Source: Chryseobacterium indologenes
GTDB taxonomy: Bacteria; Bacteroidota; Bacteroidia; Flavobacteriales; Weeksellaceae
NCBI GenBank assembly: GCA_001013295.1
Contig: LAZY01000170.1
Location: forward strand, 1-35,134
Length of the DNA: 35,134 bases
Direction of reading: 5' to 3'
This document shows positions 7,634 to 16,754 of the stretch, one piece after another (position 1 is the first letter of the stretch; every line of letters starts with the position of its first letter). The translations under genes were made by a program, and so were the position numbers. The notes under the pieces were generated by a model. That model was not told the DNA's origin, searched no databases, and saw only the letters and a program-made list of their open reading frames with translations.

Positions 7634-8185
7634 TTAGGACAAAGTGATCTCCGGCGGAGGTATAATAATGGATACATAATGATTGTCTTCTGACTGAGGG
7701 TATTGGTTGTGTATTATTTTCAGATGAAAAATCGAAAAGAATCTGAATTCTTTTTTGTCAAAGATGGCAGAAAAACCAGATGTTTTAAATATCCCTTTCT
7801 CATGTATAGGAAGGTTGATCTGCCGTTGTAAGCAGGTCTTTTTTACGGCAATTTTTTTTGAAAAGTCCAGCAAAGAATTGATGATAATATCTTTTTTGTC
7901 GATATAACAGAAATATGTTTTTTCTCCATTCACAATACTGATTGTAATAACATCATAAGAAAACCCATCAAGGGTAAATTCTTTTTCTTCTCTCCATTCT
8001 GCCTCTGCCAGATCTTTTTCTGAGAAACATATCGTTTTTCCTTTTCCTATATTATTTCGTGTGATGGCATATTGTGTTTTTTCATAGTATTCTTTTTTAA
8101 CATGAGACATCACAGAATATATCATGTTACTGAATAACATCATCACCGGGATACACAGAAAAATAAGAAATAATTTTTTATTCAA
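7634..8185 (-). CDS. Membrane-anchored protein of unknown function
   Basis: A 183-residue protein I do not recognise. Residues 4-27 form a hydrophobic segment (LFLIFLCIPVMMLF...) that is either an uncleaved anchor or a signal peptide. The centre has a small beta-rich module (EFTLDGFSYDVITISIVNG followed by KTYFCYIDKKD). The tail is proline-rich (IIPPPEITLS). It lies directly upstream of a TonB receptor gene and downstream of a small lipoprotein gene on the same strand, so a role accessory to uptake at the envelope is likely but not shown. Confidence 0.7.
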   Translation of the reverse strand: MNKKLFLIFLCIPVMMLFSNMIYSVMSHVKKEYYEKTQYAITRNNIGKGKTICFSEKDLAEAEWREEKEFTLDGFSYDVITISIVNGEKTYFCYIDKKDIIINSLLDFSKKIAVKKTCLQRQINLPIHEKGIFKTSGFSAIFDKKEFRFFSIFHLKIIHNQYPQSEDNHYVSIIIPPPEITLS

Positions 8186-8201
8186 AAGAATGAAAGATAT
8201 T

Positions 8202-8669
8202 TTAAGGAATAGAATCTCCAGCAGGTTGTACAGAAGTAAATTTGGGAATATTGATTTTATAGGTAACAGCAGATCCTTTTATGGTATATTCTATCCAACT
8301 GTCTTTTGGATTTAAATTTTGAACATCAGGAGTACTCGTGGATACTCCTTCCGGTATATCAGCAACCTTGCTTTCTTCTTCATTCTTATACTGAAAATTA
8401 CCTTTTAATGTAATAATATTTCCCGAATCATCCTGAGAGAAAGGAATCGTATTACCTTCCGCCCGTAGTGTTTTTATAGTAATGACAGCTGTCTTCCTTT
8501 TTTTAAGTTTAATGGTATACATACTTCCTTTTACTCCCGCTCTACCGCCTGCCCACAATGTTTTTTCAGCAGAGATCACAGATATTGTTTTATCCTGATA
8601 TGAAGAGGATACCGGCATCCCACAGGAAGCCAGTATCCAGAATATTATTAAATATAACTGATTATTCAT
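8202..8669 (-). CDS. Small lipoprotein of unknown function
   Basis: A 155-residue predicted lipoprotein from the ATG at 8669 (MNNQLYLIIFWILASC). The lipobox L-A-S-C follows a hydrophobic helix, so the mature protein begins at that cysteine. The rest is beta-rich with charged turns and no motif I recognise. The frame extends five codons further to a GTG at 8684, inside the upstream gene. The ATG is preferred because it leaves a one-base gap after the upstream stop (TAA-a-ATG), an arrangement seen elsewhere in this window. The gene is second in the four-gene cluster that ends with the TonB receptor. Confidence 0.75.
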   Translation of the reverse strand: MNNQLYLIIFWILASCGMPVSSSYQDKTISVISAEKTLWAGGRAGVKGSMYTIKLKKRKTAVITIKTLRAEGNTIPFSQDDSGNIITLKGNFQYKNEEESKVADIPEGVSTSTPDVQNLNPKDSWIEYTIKGSAVTYKINIPKFTSVQPAGDSIP

Positions 8670-8670
8670 T

Positions 8671-11523
8671 TTAATCATCTTCACCTACCGGAGGTTTTCC
8701 TATCACCAGATAGTTACCGCTATATACAATCTGTCCTTTAGATTCAGCTTTCAGAATATAGTTACCAGGAGTAAGCCTTTGGCCGAATTCTTCATCAGAT
8801 TTTACATTTTTCTTGGTATAGATAAGTCTTCCCGCTCCATCAATGATGCTTATGTCTACACTATTGTATTTAGCTGTATCGAATCTCAAATGTGAAATTC
8901 CTTTTGACGGATTAGGGTATACCATCATCATATCCTTTTTAGACTTGGTCTCTATCGTCGACAAAGTAGTATTGGTATTCTGGGTCGTCCATACTCCTCT
9001 TCCGTAAGTACACACCAACACGGTTTTGGTAGAAGGTCTGTAATCTAAATTGGTTATTCTTATATTCCCGATATTTCCTGTCACTGAAGACCATTCAGGT
9101 GTTGATGCAAGGAAATTAGTTGTTCCCCAAACTCCCATTTCTGTTCCTACCAATACTTCATTGGAGTCGTCTGGATTTCTGAGAACTGTTCTTACTGGCA
9201 TATCAGGAAGATTTCCTTCTTTGCTCTGCCATGTGGAACCTCCGTTCGTAGAGTAGAAAATACTGGTCAGATTATAATTGGATAGCGTTACGATTATCTC
9301 ACTTTCACTGGCTCCGAATTCTATATCAGAAATAGTTCCTGTAATTGGGGATGGCAGCATGGCATAGGTAGGAGTTGCCGTATTGGCATTTGTTACTTTA
9401 AAGATTCTTCCCAAATTGGTTCCTACAAAAAGTGTTGTAGAAGCTGTTGTATAAGGAGAAACTTTCATCCATGAAATCTGTTCACCACTCAGTGCCGTTC
9501 CTACGGTAAGAACCTCATTGGTAAATGTGGTCGCAGTAGCGGAAAGACCTGCTGTTTTGAAAAGCGAAAGTCCTGAACGGTAAGAAAAGAACACATCATT
9601 GACTCTATCTAATGCGATCTCGTTCACAAAGTGTCCATAGTTTTCTCTATCCGCCGCTAATGTTATCAGATTACGACGGGTATTCGTCAATATATAGTGG
9701 TTATTGTTATAATAACTTGCAATTTCATAGGTATCCAGATCATCATACTCAGTCATCATCCCGTCTCCACTGCTGGCATTGGTGATACTCGGAAGGAAAT
9801 TGTTAGCCTGTGGCGCACCATACATCCACCATGAACCGTTATCCTGTGCTCCTGCCAGGATTTCTTCATTAGCAGGGGTAACTACAGGGCTAAGTGTTGC
9901 ACTGTAGAACTGTGTTACATTGTATCTTGTATTTCTTGCAGCAAAGCCATTCGTTGCTCCGATAGTTGCTTTATTGGCCGCATAATAGATCCCTCCATCA
10001 TTACCGAAGAGCATTTGTCCTGTACCATAATTGTTGTATGGATTGAAGACAATAGCATGCTGATCGGCATGCACTGTAGATACCTGCAGGGCAGCCATAT
10101 TATTATTGTTAGACCATTTTGAAATCTGGGTCCAGTTTGCCCCGCCATTCGTTGATTTAAACAGATCAATACCTCCTATATAAAGGGTATTGTCATCCTG
10201 AGGATCTGCCTTGATTACAAGATCATAAAAAGATTGTCCTCTTGTAAAATCATTTGTCGGAATTCCCGTATCTGTAGCTTTAGGTAATGTGATAACCGGT
10301 GTAGGGTCATTGGTAGCCTGCCATGTAACTCCACCATCTGAAGATTTGGCAATTCTGATAGGCTCAGTAGATGTTGATGCTCCCTGCATAAAGGCGTAAA
10401 CCTTGTTTCCATCGGTTCTGGAAAGGCAGAAGTTCACCCTTGAGCCAGCGTTTCCTACTGTATATACCTGGCTGAAAGTATTTCCATCAGTAGATTTAAA
10501 AATTCGTCCTCCTGAGTCTATATTTGAAAATTTGGAAGCTCTGGTAGAAACCCATACTGCATTATCAGCTCCTATTTCTATCTGTTGGATAGAATATCCG
10601 GTTGTGCTGGTTACCCCTGTTGTTGTATTTAATGCCAACAAACTCGTATTTTTGGTAAAGGTAGCCCCACCATCTGTAGATTTATACAATCCTGCCTGGC
10701 TTAGCCCCTGCCATCCGTCATTAAACGAAATTCCCACATAAGCCCCGCTTACTCCGGCATAGACTTCAGAAACTCCATTATTGTTTCTTACTTTGATGTC
10801 ATTAATATAAAAGTTTCCGTTTCTTACTCCTGAAGAAGAATAGGTTACCGGGATGGTAAAGATTTGCGTCCAAGTTGCTCCGCCATCTGTAGTTTTCCAT
10901 ATTCCGGATCCTACGGCATCAGCGGTAGGGGCTTCTCCTGTTCCTACATAAAAGATTTGTGGGTTGTTTGGATCATAGGCAATACATGCAATGGAAGTAT
11001 TGGCCCAGAATGTACTCAATGGAGTCCATTCATTTGTGCTTACGGAAGGATCCTGGTTTACCCAAAGTCCACCGGAAACTCCTCCTGCGAAAACTCTTTT
11101 ACCTGTTGCATCGTTCGGATCATACATAATGGCTCTTGTTCTTCCTCCAATACTGTATGGCCCTCTTTCAATCCAGGGTTCATTGATTATTTTTCCGGTA
11201 GCGGAACCGCCTTTGTTAATGAAAGACATTGGTTTGCCCGCTTTATAATTTCCGGCTACAATATCTTTATTTAGTTTTGCTAATTCTTCAAAATTGGTTC
11301 TCCCTGTGACAGGGTCCATTGTTCTCTTATAATCTTCTTCGTTATAAAGATTAGGAGGAATTCCTTCTTTCTTTGCATTTTTATGTACCTTTTTAAGGTC
11401 TTTGTCATATTTAGCATAGAGTTGCTGTAGGTGCTTTTGGTTCGCCTGAAGTGTATTTTGCGTCTGTGCATGTACACTCATAAAGAGAAGAACGGCTGCA
11501 ATAGGGTAGAGTTTCATTTCCAT
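8671..11523 (-). CDS. T9SS-exported sortilin-like Asp-box propeller protein
   Basis: A 950-residue secreted protein with a signal peptide (about 1-20). A conserved entry segment (WIERGPYSIGGRTRAIMYDP, about 118-137) leads into a long beta-propeller region with at least six Asp-box repeats such as KTTDGGATW, KSTDGGATF, KSSDGGVTW, KSTNGGANW and YSTNGGSTW. The C-terminus (about 870-950) is a type A T9SS sorting domain (VYPNPSKGISHLRF, LTPGNYILKAE), with an unusual short extension, GKPPVGEDD, past the normal end. These sortilin/VPS10-like proteins are exported surface or extracellular proteins; no sialidase or protease active site can be assigned. ATG 11523 and ATG 11517 are both possible starts. 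A -7 box at 11535-11542 makes the leader very short either way. Confidence 0.88.
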   Translation of the reverse strand: MEMKLYPIAAVLLFMSVHAQTQNTLQANQKHLQQLYAKYDKDLKKVHKNAKKEGIPPNLYNEEDYKRTMDPVTGRTNFEELAKLNKDIVAGNYKAGKPMSFINKGGSATGKIINEPWIERGPYSIGGRTRAIMYDPNDATGKRVFAGGVSGGLWVNQDPSVSTNEWTPLSTFWANTSIACIAYDPNNPQIFYVGTGEAPTADAVGSGIWKTTDGGATWTQIFTIPVTYSSSGVRNGNFYINDIKVRNNNGVSEVYAGVSGAYVGISFNDGWQGLSQAGLYKSTDGGATFTKNTSLLALNTTTGVTSTTGYSIQQIEIGADNAVWVSTRASKFSNIDSGGRIFKSTDGNTFSQVYTVGNAGSRVNFCLSRTDGNKVYAFMQGASTSTEPIRIAKSSDGGVTWQATNDPTPVITLPKATDTGIPTNDFTRGQSFYDLVIKADPQDDNTLYIGGIDLFKSTNGGANWTQISKWSNNNNMAALQVSTVHADQHAIVFNPYNNYGTGQMLFGNDGGIYYAANKATIGATNGFAARNTRYNVTQFYSATLSPVVTPANEEILAGAQDNGSWWMYGAPQANNFLPSITNASSGDGMMTEYDDLDTYEIASYYNNNHYILTNTRRNLITLAADRENYGHFVNEIALDRVNDVFFSYRSGLSLFKTAGLSATATTFTNEVLTVGTALSGEQISWMKVSPYTTASTTLFVGTNLGRIFKVTNANTATPTYAMLPSPITGTISDIEFGASESEIIVTLSNYNLTSIFYSTNGGSTWQSKEGNLPDMPVRTVLRNPDDSNEVLVGTEMGVWGTTNFLASTPEWSSVTGNIGNIRITNLDYRPSTKTVLVCTYGRGVWTTQNTNTTLSTIETKSKKDMMMVYPNPSKGISHLRFDTAKYNSVDISIIDGAGRLIYTKKNVKSDEEFGQRLTPGNYILKAESKGQIVYSGNYLVIGKPPVGEDD

Positions 11524-11534
11524 TCAATTTTCCG

Positions 11535-11542
11535 CAAATGTA
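11535..11542 (-). promoter_or_regulatory. -7 box upstream of the Asp-box protein cluster
   Basis: The minus strand reads TACATTTG, a TAnnTTTG match, 11 bases from the ATG at 11523. No TTG at standard -33 spacing was found, so this is a moderate assignment. It would drive the four-gene cluster ending at 5416. Confidence 0.4.
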
Positions 11543-11961
11543 GATAAGTTGTATGACATTTTTTCACTATCGCCAAATTATCAACACTAATTTGTATTTA
11601 AAATCAATAAAAAAATCATAAATTACGTTAAAATCATTTCACATCCTCATATTGGACATAAAATTGCGAAAAACATAAAATTAATAAAAAGAAACAGAGG
11701 TGTGAATTAATTCTACACGAAGATCAGAATATGTCCATGGATTATACATCTTATCAGTGGCAGTCTCAAAAGTTGGAGGAATAATTGGATACAGATTGGC
11801 TATTTTAGATTTTATATATGCAAAGAATTAGTGCTTGAGGAGTTTATTTGAGGAAATTAAGGATATGGCAGCTTCCTCGCCACTAATGAACTGCTGTGAT
11901 TAAACCTACGATAATTAAAAAAAGAATCAGCAGCCTCTGAAAAATAACAGGTATATCAATG
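11543..11961. other. Gene-free AT-rich interval
   Basis: About 420 bases without a convincing gene between the Asp-box gene promoter and the terminator of the rpo unit. Both strands carry frequent stops. It contains a loose palindrome at about 11701-11718 (GTGTGAATTAATTCTACAC) and a somewhat GC-richer patch at about 11860-11910, neither of which I can assign. Confidence 0.6.
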
Positions 11962-11991
11962 AAAATGCCCCGGTAAAAACCAGGGCATTTT
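11962..11991 (-). terminator. Terminator of the rpoB-rpoC-DUF3467 unit
   Basis: AAAATGCCC (11962-11970) pairs with GGGCATTTT (11983-11991). Two further G-C pairs lie inside a single C-A mismatch, around a short A-rich loop. It begins 20 bases past the DUF3467 stop. T residues follow on either strand, so it could act in both directions. Confidence 0.8.
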
Positions 11992-12011
11992 ATTTTATTG
12001 TAAAAGAAATC

Positions 12012-12317
12012 TTAAGCTTGTACGTTGTTTCCTCCTAATACGAAAGGCTCAACTTCTTTGATTTCTCCGAACTGCTGCTCGTAGTTAGCGATGTTCTGCT
12101 GAAGAGCGTTTAATACTCTTTTAGCGTGAAGTGGAGCAAGAATAACTCTTGATCTTACTTTAGCCTGCTGAACACCTGGCATCAACTGAATAAAGTCTAC
12201 TACAAATTCAGATGGAGAGTGGTTTACCAATGCTAAGTTAGCATAGATACCAGCAGCTACCATTTCGTTTAATTCGATGTTGATGTTTCCGTCTTGTGGA
12301 TTTTGATTGTTGTCCAT
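12012..12317 (-). CDS. DUF3467 family protein downstream of rpoC
   Basis: A 101-residue soluble protein with no signal peptide, matching the DUF3467 family. Recognisable pieces are GIYANLALVNHSPSEFVVDF, F-I-Q-L-M-P-G and V-R-S-R-V-I-L-A-P-L-H-A-K-R. The family is often encoded beside rpoC in Bacteroidetes, as it is here, 87 bases after rpoC and just before a terminator. Its biochemical role is not known to me; the position suggests co-expression with RNA polymerase. Confidence 0.88.
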   Translation of the reverse strand: MDNNQNPQDGNINIELNEMVAAGIYANLALVNHSPSEFVVDFIQLMPGVQQAKVRSRVILAPLHAKRVLNALQQNIANYEQQFGEIKEVEPFVLGGNNVQA

Positions 12318-12404
12318 TGTTATAAATTATGTTTTTAAAATTCGAAATTTGAGATTGTGAAAATATAAAAATAATTTCAAATCCCAAATTTCAAATCATT
12401 AATT
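12318..12404. repeat. Degenerate AT-rich repeats between rpoC and DUF3467
   Basis: The gap contains near-repeats of the form AATTCGAAATTTGAGAT, AATTTCAAATCCC and AAATTTCAAATC, partly inverted to one another. They resemble the low-complexity spacer between rpoB and rpoC. No gene or clear hairpin with a U tract was found, so read-through is expected. Confidence 0.5.
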
Positions 12405-15400
12405 TTAGTTAAGGTCTTCGAATTCTTTCTTAGAACCTACGATAACATTCTGATACTCTTTCAGACCTGTACCTGCAGGAATTCTGTGTCCTACTATTAC
12501 ATTTTCTTTAAGACCGTTAAGATCATCCACTTTACCAGCAACTGCTGCTTCGTTCAGAACTTTCGTTGTTTCCTGGAACGATGCTGCAGACATGAACGAT
12601 TTCGTTTGAAGGGCCGCTCTTGTAATACCTTGTAGTACTGGAGTTGCAGTAGCAGGAAGAGCTTCTCTTACTTCTACTAAAGCAAGATCTTCACGTCTCA
12701 ATTTAGAGTTTTCATCTCTTAATTCTCTTGCCGTAATCATCTGACCTGGTTTGAATTCTTTAGAATCACCAGCATCAACAACTACTTTAAGACCGAATAC
12801 TCTGTTGTTTTCTTCTAAGAAGTCATATTTATGCTCAAGAGCTCCTTCAAGGAATTGAGTATCACCTCCATCTACGATAGATACTTTTGTCATCATCTGT
12901 CTTACGATGATTTCGAAGTGCTTGTCGTCGATTTTTACCCCCTGTAGACGGTAAACTTCCTGGATCTCGTTTACTAAATATTCCTGAACTGCTGTTGGAC
13001 CTTTAATTCTTAGGATATCTTCCGGAGTAATAGAACCGTCAGAAAGTGGAGAACCTGCTCTTACGAAGTCATTCTCCTGTACTAAGATCTGGTTTGATAA
13101 TTTAACTAAGTAAATTTTTCTTTCTCCAGTTTTAGCCTCAACAATAAGTTCACGGTTACCTCTCTTAATTTTTCCGTAAGAAACTACCCCGTCGATTTCA
13201 GTAACCACCGCTGGGTTTGAAGGGTTTCTTGCTTCGAATAATTCGGTAACTCTCGGAAGACCTCCGGTAATATCCCCTGCTTTCGCAGATTTTCTTGGGA
13301 TTTTGATTAAGACTTTACCAGCCTTAATTTTTTCACCGTCGTTAACCATTAAGTGGGCTCCTACCGGTAAGTTGTAACCTTTCTGCTCAACTCCTTTAGA
13401 ATCTACCACTTTCAATGTAGGTACTGCTTTCTTGTTTCTTGATTCAGAGATTACTTTCTCTTCGAAACCTGTAGCTTCGTCAATTTCCAATTGGAATGAA
13501 ATACCCTGGATGATGTCTTCGTATTCTACTTTACCTGAAGTTTCTGCAATAATTACAGCGTTATAGGCATCCCACTTACAGATTGTATCTCCTTTCTTCA
13601 CTTTATCACCTGGTTTTACAGATAATATAGATCCGTAAGGTACGTTAGCAACCATTAATGGAGTTCTTGACTCATTATCAGCTACTAATCTGAATTCCGT
13701 TGAACGGGAAACTACTACCTCAGTTGTATTACCGTTTTCATCTTCAGAAGTAATGGTTCTTACTTCATCCATTTCAACGATACCATCTCTTCTAGCAACG
13801 ATAGATGGGTTTTCTGATACGTTTCCTGCAGTACCCCCTTGGTGGAAGGTTCTCAACGTAAGCTGAGTACCTGGTTCCCCAATTGATTGTGCTGCAATTA
13901 CCCCTACTGCTTCACCCATGTGGATTACTTTACCAGTAGCCAGGTTTCTACCATAACATTTCGCACAGATACCTTTCTTAGCTTCACATGTTAATGGAGA
14001 ACGTACTTCAACCGCTTCTAATCCTGCCTGTTCAATTTTCTTCGCTAATTCTTCAATGATTACCTGATCAGCCTCAGCAATTAATTCATCAGTTTCAGGA
14101 TCATAGATATTATGAAGAGATACTCTACCTAAGATTCTTTCAGAGATTCTTTCAACAATCTCGTCATTCTTCTTAAGTGCAGTAACTTCTGTACCTCTTA
14201 GAGTTCCACAGTCGTCTTCTGTAACGATAACGTCCTGAGCAACGTCTACCAATCTTCTGGTTAGGTAACCAGCATCGGCAGTTTTAAGAGCGGTATCCGC
14301 AAGACCCTTACGAGCACCGTGGGTAGAGATAAAGTACTCTAGAATCGAAAGACCTTCTTTAAAGTTTGCAAGGATCGGGTTTTCGATGATCTCCGCACCG
14401 GTAGATCCGGCTTTTTGCGGTTTCGCCATCAAACCTCTCATCCCTGATAACTGACGGATCTGTTCTTTAGAACCCCTCGCTCCAGAGTCAAGCATCATGT
14501 ATACAGAGTTGAAACCACCTTGGTCAGTTTTCATTCTGCTCATGATCATTTCAGTTAATCCAGCGTTGGTGTTAGTCCAAACGTCGATTACCTGGTTATA
14601 ACGTTCTGTATCGGTAATTAGACCCATGTTATAGTTAGCTCTAATTTCGTCTACCGTTTCAATTGAAGTAGCAATCATCTGCTTTTTCTCAACAGGAACT
14701 ACAATATCCCCTAGTGAGAAAGAAAGACCTCCCTTGAATGCGTTTGAATACCCTAAGTCTTTCATTGCATCAAGGAACTTCACAGTAGTAGGGAAATCTG
14801 TATCAGCAAGGATCTTACCGATAACGTTTCTCAATGATTTCTTAGTAAGAAGCTCATTGATATATCCTACCTGCTTAGGTACAATCTGGTTGAATAAGAT
14901 TCTACCTACAGAAGTTTCGATCAATCTTGTAACGATTTCTCCATCTTCTTTGATAGGTAGTCTACATCTTACTTTAGCATTTAAAGATACTCTTCCTTCA
15001 GCATAAGCGATTTCCGCTTCTTCAGGAGAATAGAATGCAAGACCTTCTCCTTTTACTTTCATAGTCTCCGTAGAGCTTAATTCTTTGGTCATGAAATAAA
15101 GACCAAGAACCATGTCCTGAGATGGTACTGTAATTGGAGAACCGTTTGCAGGGTTCAAGATGTTCTGAGAACCTAACATCAATAACTGAGCTTCAAGGAT
15201 CGCTTCTGGTCCTAACGGTAAGTGTACCGCCATCTGGTCACCATCGAAATCGGCGTTGAAGGCCGTAGTTACTAACGGGTGTAGCTGGATTGCCTTACCT
15301 TCGATCATCTTAGGTTGGAAAGCCTGAATACCCAGTCTGTGAAGCGTAGGTGCTCTGTTCAATAGAACAGGGTGACCTTTCATCACGTTTTCAAGGATAT

Positions 15401-16670
15401 CATAAACTACCGGTTCTTTTCTGTCGATAATTCTCTTTGCAGATTTTACTGTTTTTACAATACCTCTTTCAATTAGTTTTCTAATGATGAATGGTTTGTA
15501 CAATTCAGCTGCCATATCTTTAGGAATACCACATTCGTGAAGCTGTAAGTTTGGACCTACAACAATTACCGAACGTGCAGAGTAGTCAACCCTTTTCCCT
15601 AGTAGGTTCTGACGGAAACGACCTTGCTTACCTTTCAATGAATCAGAAAGTGATTTCAATGGTCTGTTTGATTCAGACTTTACTGCAGAAGATTTTCTTG
15701 TGTTATCGAATAATGAATCTACTGATTCCTGAAGCATACGCTTCTCGTTTCTCAAGATTACTTCAGGAGCTTTGATCTCCAATAATCTCTTCAAACGGTT
15801 ATTTCTGATGATAACTCTTCTATAAAGGTCATTCAAGTCAGAAGTTGCGAAACGTCCTCCATCCAATGGAACTAATGGTCTTAGTTCTGGCGGGATAACA
15901 GGAAGTACACGCATGATCATCCACTCCGGTCTGTTGATCATTCTTGTATTAGCACCTCTCAATGCTTCTACAACGTTCAATCTCTTCAGAGCTTCAGTTC
16001 TTCTTTGTTTTGAACCTTCGTTGTGAGCTTTGTGTCTCAAGTCGAAAGACAATGCATCAAGATCGATTCTCTTTAATAGATCTTCTACAGCTTCAGCACC
16101 CATTCTGGCGATGAATTTGTTTGGATCTGAATCGTCAAGATACTGGTTTTCTACAGGAAGAGTTTCCATGATGTCCAGGTACTCTTCTTCTGTAAGGAAT
16201 TCCATATTTTCGAAATCAGAACCATCTAATTTCTTAGCAATACCTTGCTGGATCACTACATATCTTTCGTAGTAGATGATCATATCTAATTTCTTGGAAG
16301 GAATTCCAAGAAGGTATCCGATTTTGTTTGGTAATGAACGGAAATACCAGATGTGTGCAATTGGAACTACAAGATTAATGTGCCCGATTCTCTCTCTTCT
16401 TACTTTTTTCTCAGTAACTTCTACTCCACAACGGTCACAAACGATTCCTTTGTAACGAATTCTCTTGTATTTACCACAAGCACATTCGTAATCCTTTACA
16501 GGACCAAAGATTTTCTCACAGAATAGCCCGTCTCTTTCAGGCTTGTGAGTTCTGTAGTTAATAGTTTCCGGTTTTAAAACCTCCCCTCTTGAGTCTTGTA
16601 AAATAGACTCCGGTGAAGCTAAACCGATGGTTATTTTATTAAATCTACTTGTTTTATTTTTATTTGACAT
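12405..16670 (-). CDS. rpoC: RNA polymerase subunit beta-prime
   Basis: A full-length 1421-residue beta-prime subunit, which with beta forms the catalytic cleft of RNA polymerase. The N-terminal zinc site is C63-x-C65 with C78-x-x-C81. The active-site motif NADFDGD, whose aspartates hold the catalytic magnesium, is at about residues 470-476. The second zinc site has a cysteine near 821 and CEAKKGICAKC near 893-903. The trigger-loop region (QSIGEPGTQLTLRTFH) follows. The start MSNKNKTSRFNKITIGLASP is the usual Bacteroidetes one. It lies 84 bases downstream of rpoB in the same transcription unit. Nothing is missing or broken. Confidence 0.99.
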   Translation of the reverse strand: MSNKNKTSRFNKITIGLASPESILQDSRGEVLKPETINYRTHKPERDGLFCEKIFGPVKDYECACGKYKRIRYKGIVCDRCGVEVTEKKVRRERIGHINLVVPIAHIWYFRSLPNKIGYLLGIPSKKLDMIIYYERYVVIQQGIAKKLDGSDFENMEFLTEEEYLDIMETLPVENQYLDDSDPNKFIARMGAEAVEDLLKRIDLDALSFDLRHKAHNEGSKQRRTEALKRLNVVEALRGANTRMINRPEWMIMRVLPVIPPELRPLVPLDGGRFATSDLNDLYRRVIIRNNRLKRLLEIKAPEVILRNEKRMLQESVDSLFDNTRKSSAVKSESNRPLKSLSDSLKGKQGRFRQNLLGKRVDYSARSVIVVGPNLQLHECGIPKDMAAELYKPFIIRKLIERGIVKTVKSAKRIIDRKEPVVYDILENVMKGHPVLLNRAPTLHRLGIQAFQPKMIEGKAIQLHPLVTTAFNADFDGDQMAVHLPLGPEAILEAQLLMLGSQNILNPANGSPITVPSQDMVLGLYFMTKELSSTETMKVKGEGLAFYSPEEAEIAYAEGRVSLNAKVRCRLPIKEDGEIVTRLIETSVGRILFNQIVPKQVGYINELLTKKSLRNVIGKILADTDFPTTVKFLDAMKDLGYSNAFKGGLSFSLGDIVVPVEKKQMIATSIETVDEIRANYNMGLITDTERYNQVIDVWTNTNAGLTEMIMSRMKTDQGGFNSVYMMLDSGARGSKEQIRQLSGMRGLMAKPQKAGSTGAEIIENPILANFKEGLSILEYFISTHGARKGLADTALKTADAGYLTRRLVDVAQDVIVTEDDCGTLRGTEVTALKKNDEIVERISERILGRVSLHNIYDPETDELIAEADQVIIEELAKKIEQAGLEAVEVRSPLTCEAKKGICAKCYGRNLATGKVIHMGEAVGVIAAQSIGEPGTQLTLRTFHQGGTAGNVSENPSIVARRDGIVEMDEVRTITSEDENGNTTEVVVSRSTEFRLVADNESRTPLMVANVPYGSILSVKPGDKVKKGDTICKWDAYNAVIIAETSGKVEYEDIIQGISFQLEIDEATGFEEKVISESRNKKAVPTLKVVDSKGVEQKGYNLPVGAHLMVNDGEKIKAGKVLIKIPRKSAKAGDITGGLPRVTELFEARNPSNPAVVTEIDGVVSYGKIKRGNRELIVEAKTGERKIYLVKLSNQILVQENDFVRAGSPLSDGSITPEDILRIKGPTAVQEYLVNEIQEVYRLQGVKIDDKHFEIIVRQMMTKVSIVDGGDTQFLEGALEHKYDFLEENNRVFGLKVVVDAGDSKEFKPGQMITARELRDENSKLRREDLALVEVREALPATATPVLQGITRAALQTKSFMSAASFQETTKVLNEAAVAGKVDDLNGLKENVIVGHRIPAGTGLKEYQNVIVGSKKEFEDLN

Positions 16671-16754
16671 TTTTTAGATTTTAGATTTTGGATTATAAAT
16701 TTTGGATTTAAGAATTTCGAAAATGATTCAAAACTCAGCATTCAAAATTTAAAA
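16671..16754. repeat. Degenerate tandem AT-rich repeats between rpoB and rpoC
   Basis: The spacer holds imperfect units such as TTTTAGATTTTAGATTTTGG, AAATTTTGGATTTAAG and TTCAAAATTTAAAATT. They may be slippage-generated filler. No gene or terminator was found, consistent with rpoB-rpoC co-transcription. Confidence 0.55.

Noticed and set aside
9915..11274. Several frames of 65-136 codons opposite or inside the Asp-box gene
   Set aside because: They are antisense or alternate-frame shadows of a gene with clear repeats and a sorting domain.
11701..11718. Second Crp-type site (TGTGA then TCTACA)
   Set aside because: The right half does not match TCACA, and the site lies about 180 bases from the nearest start with no promoter in between.
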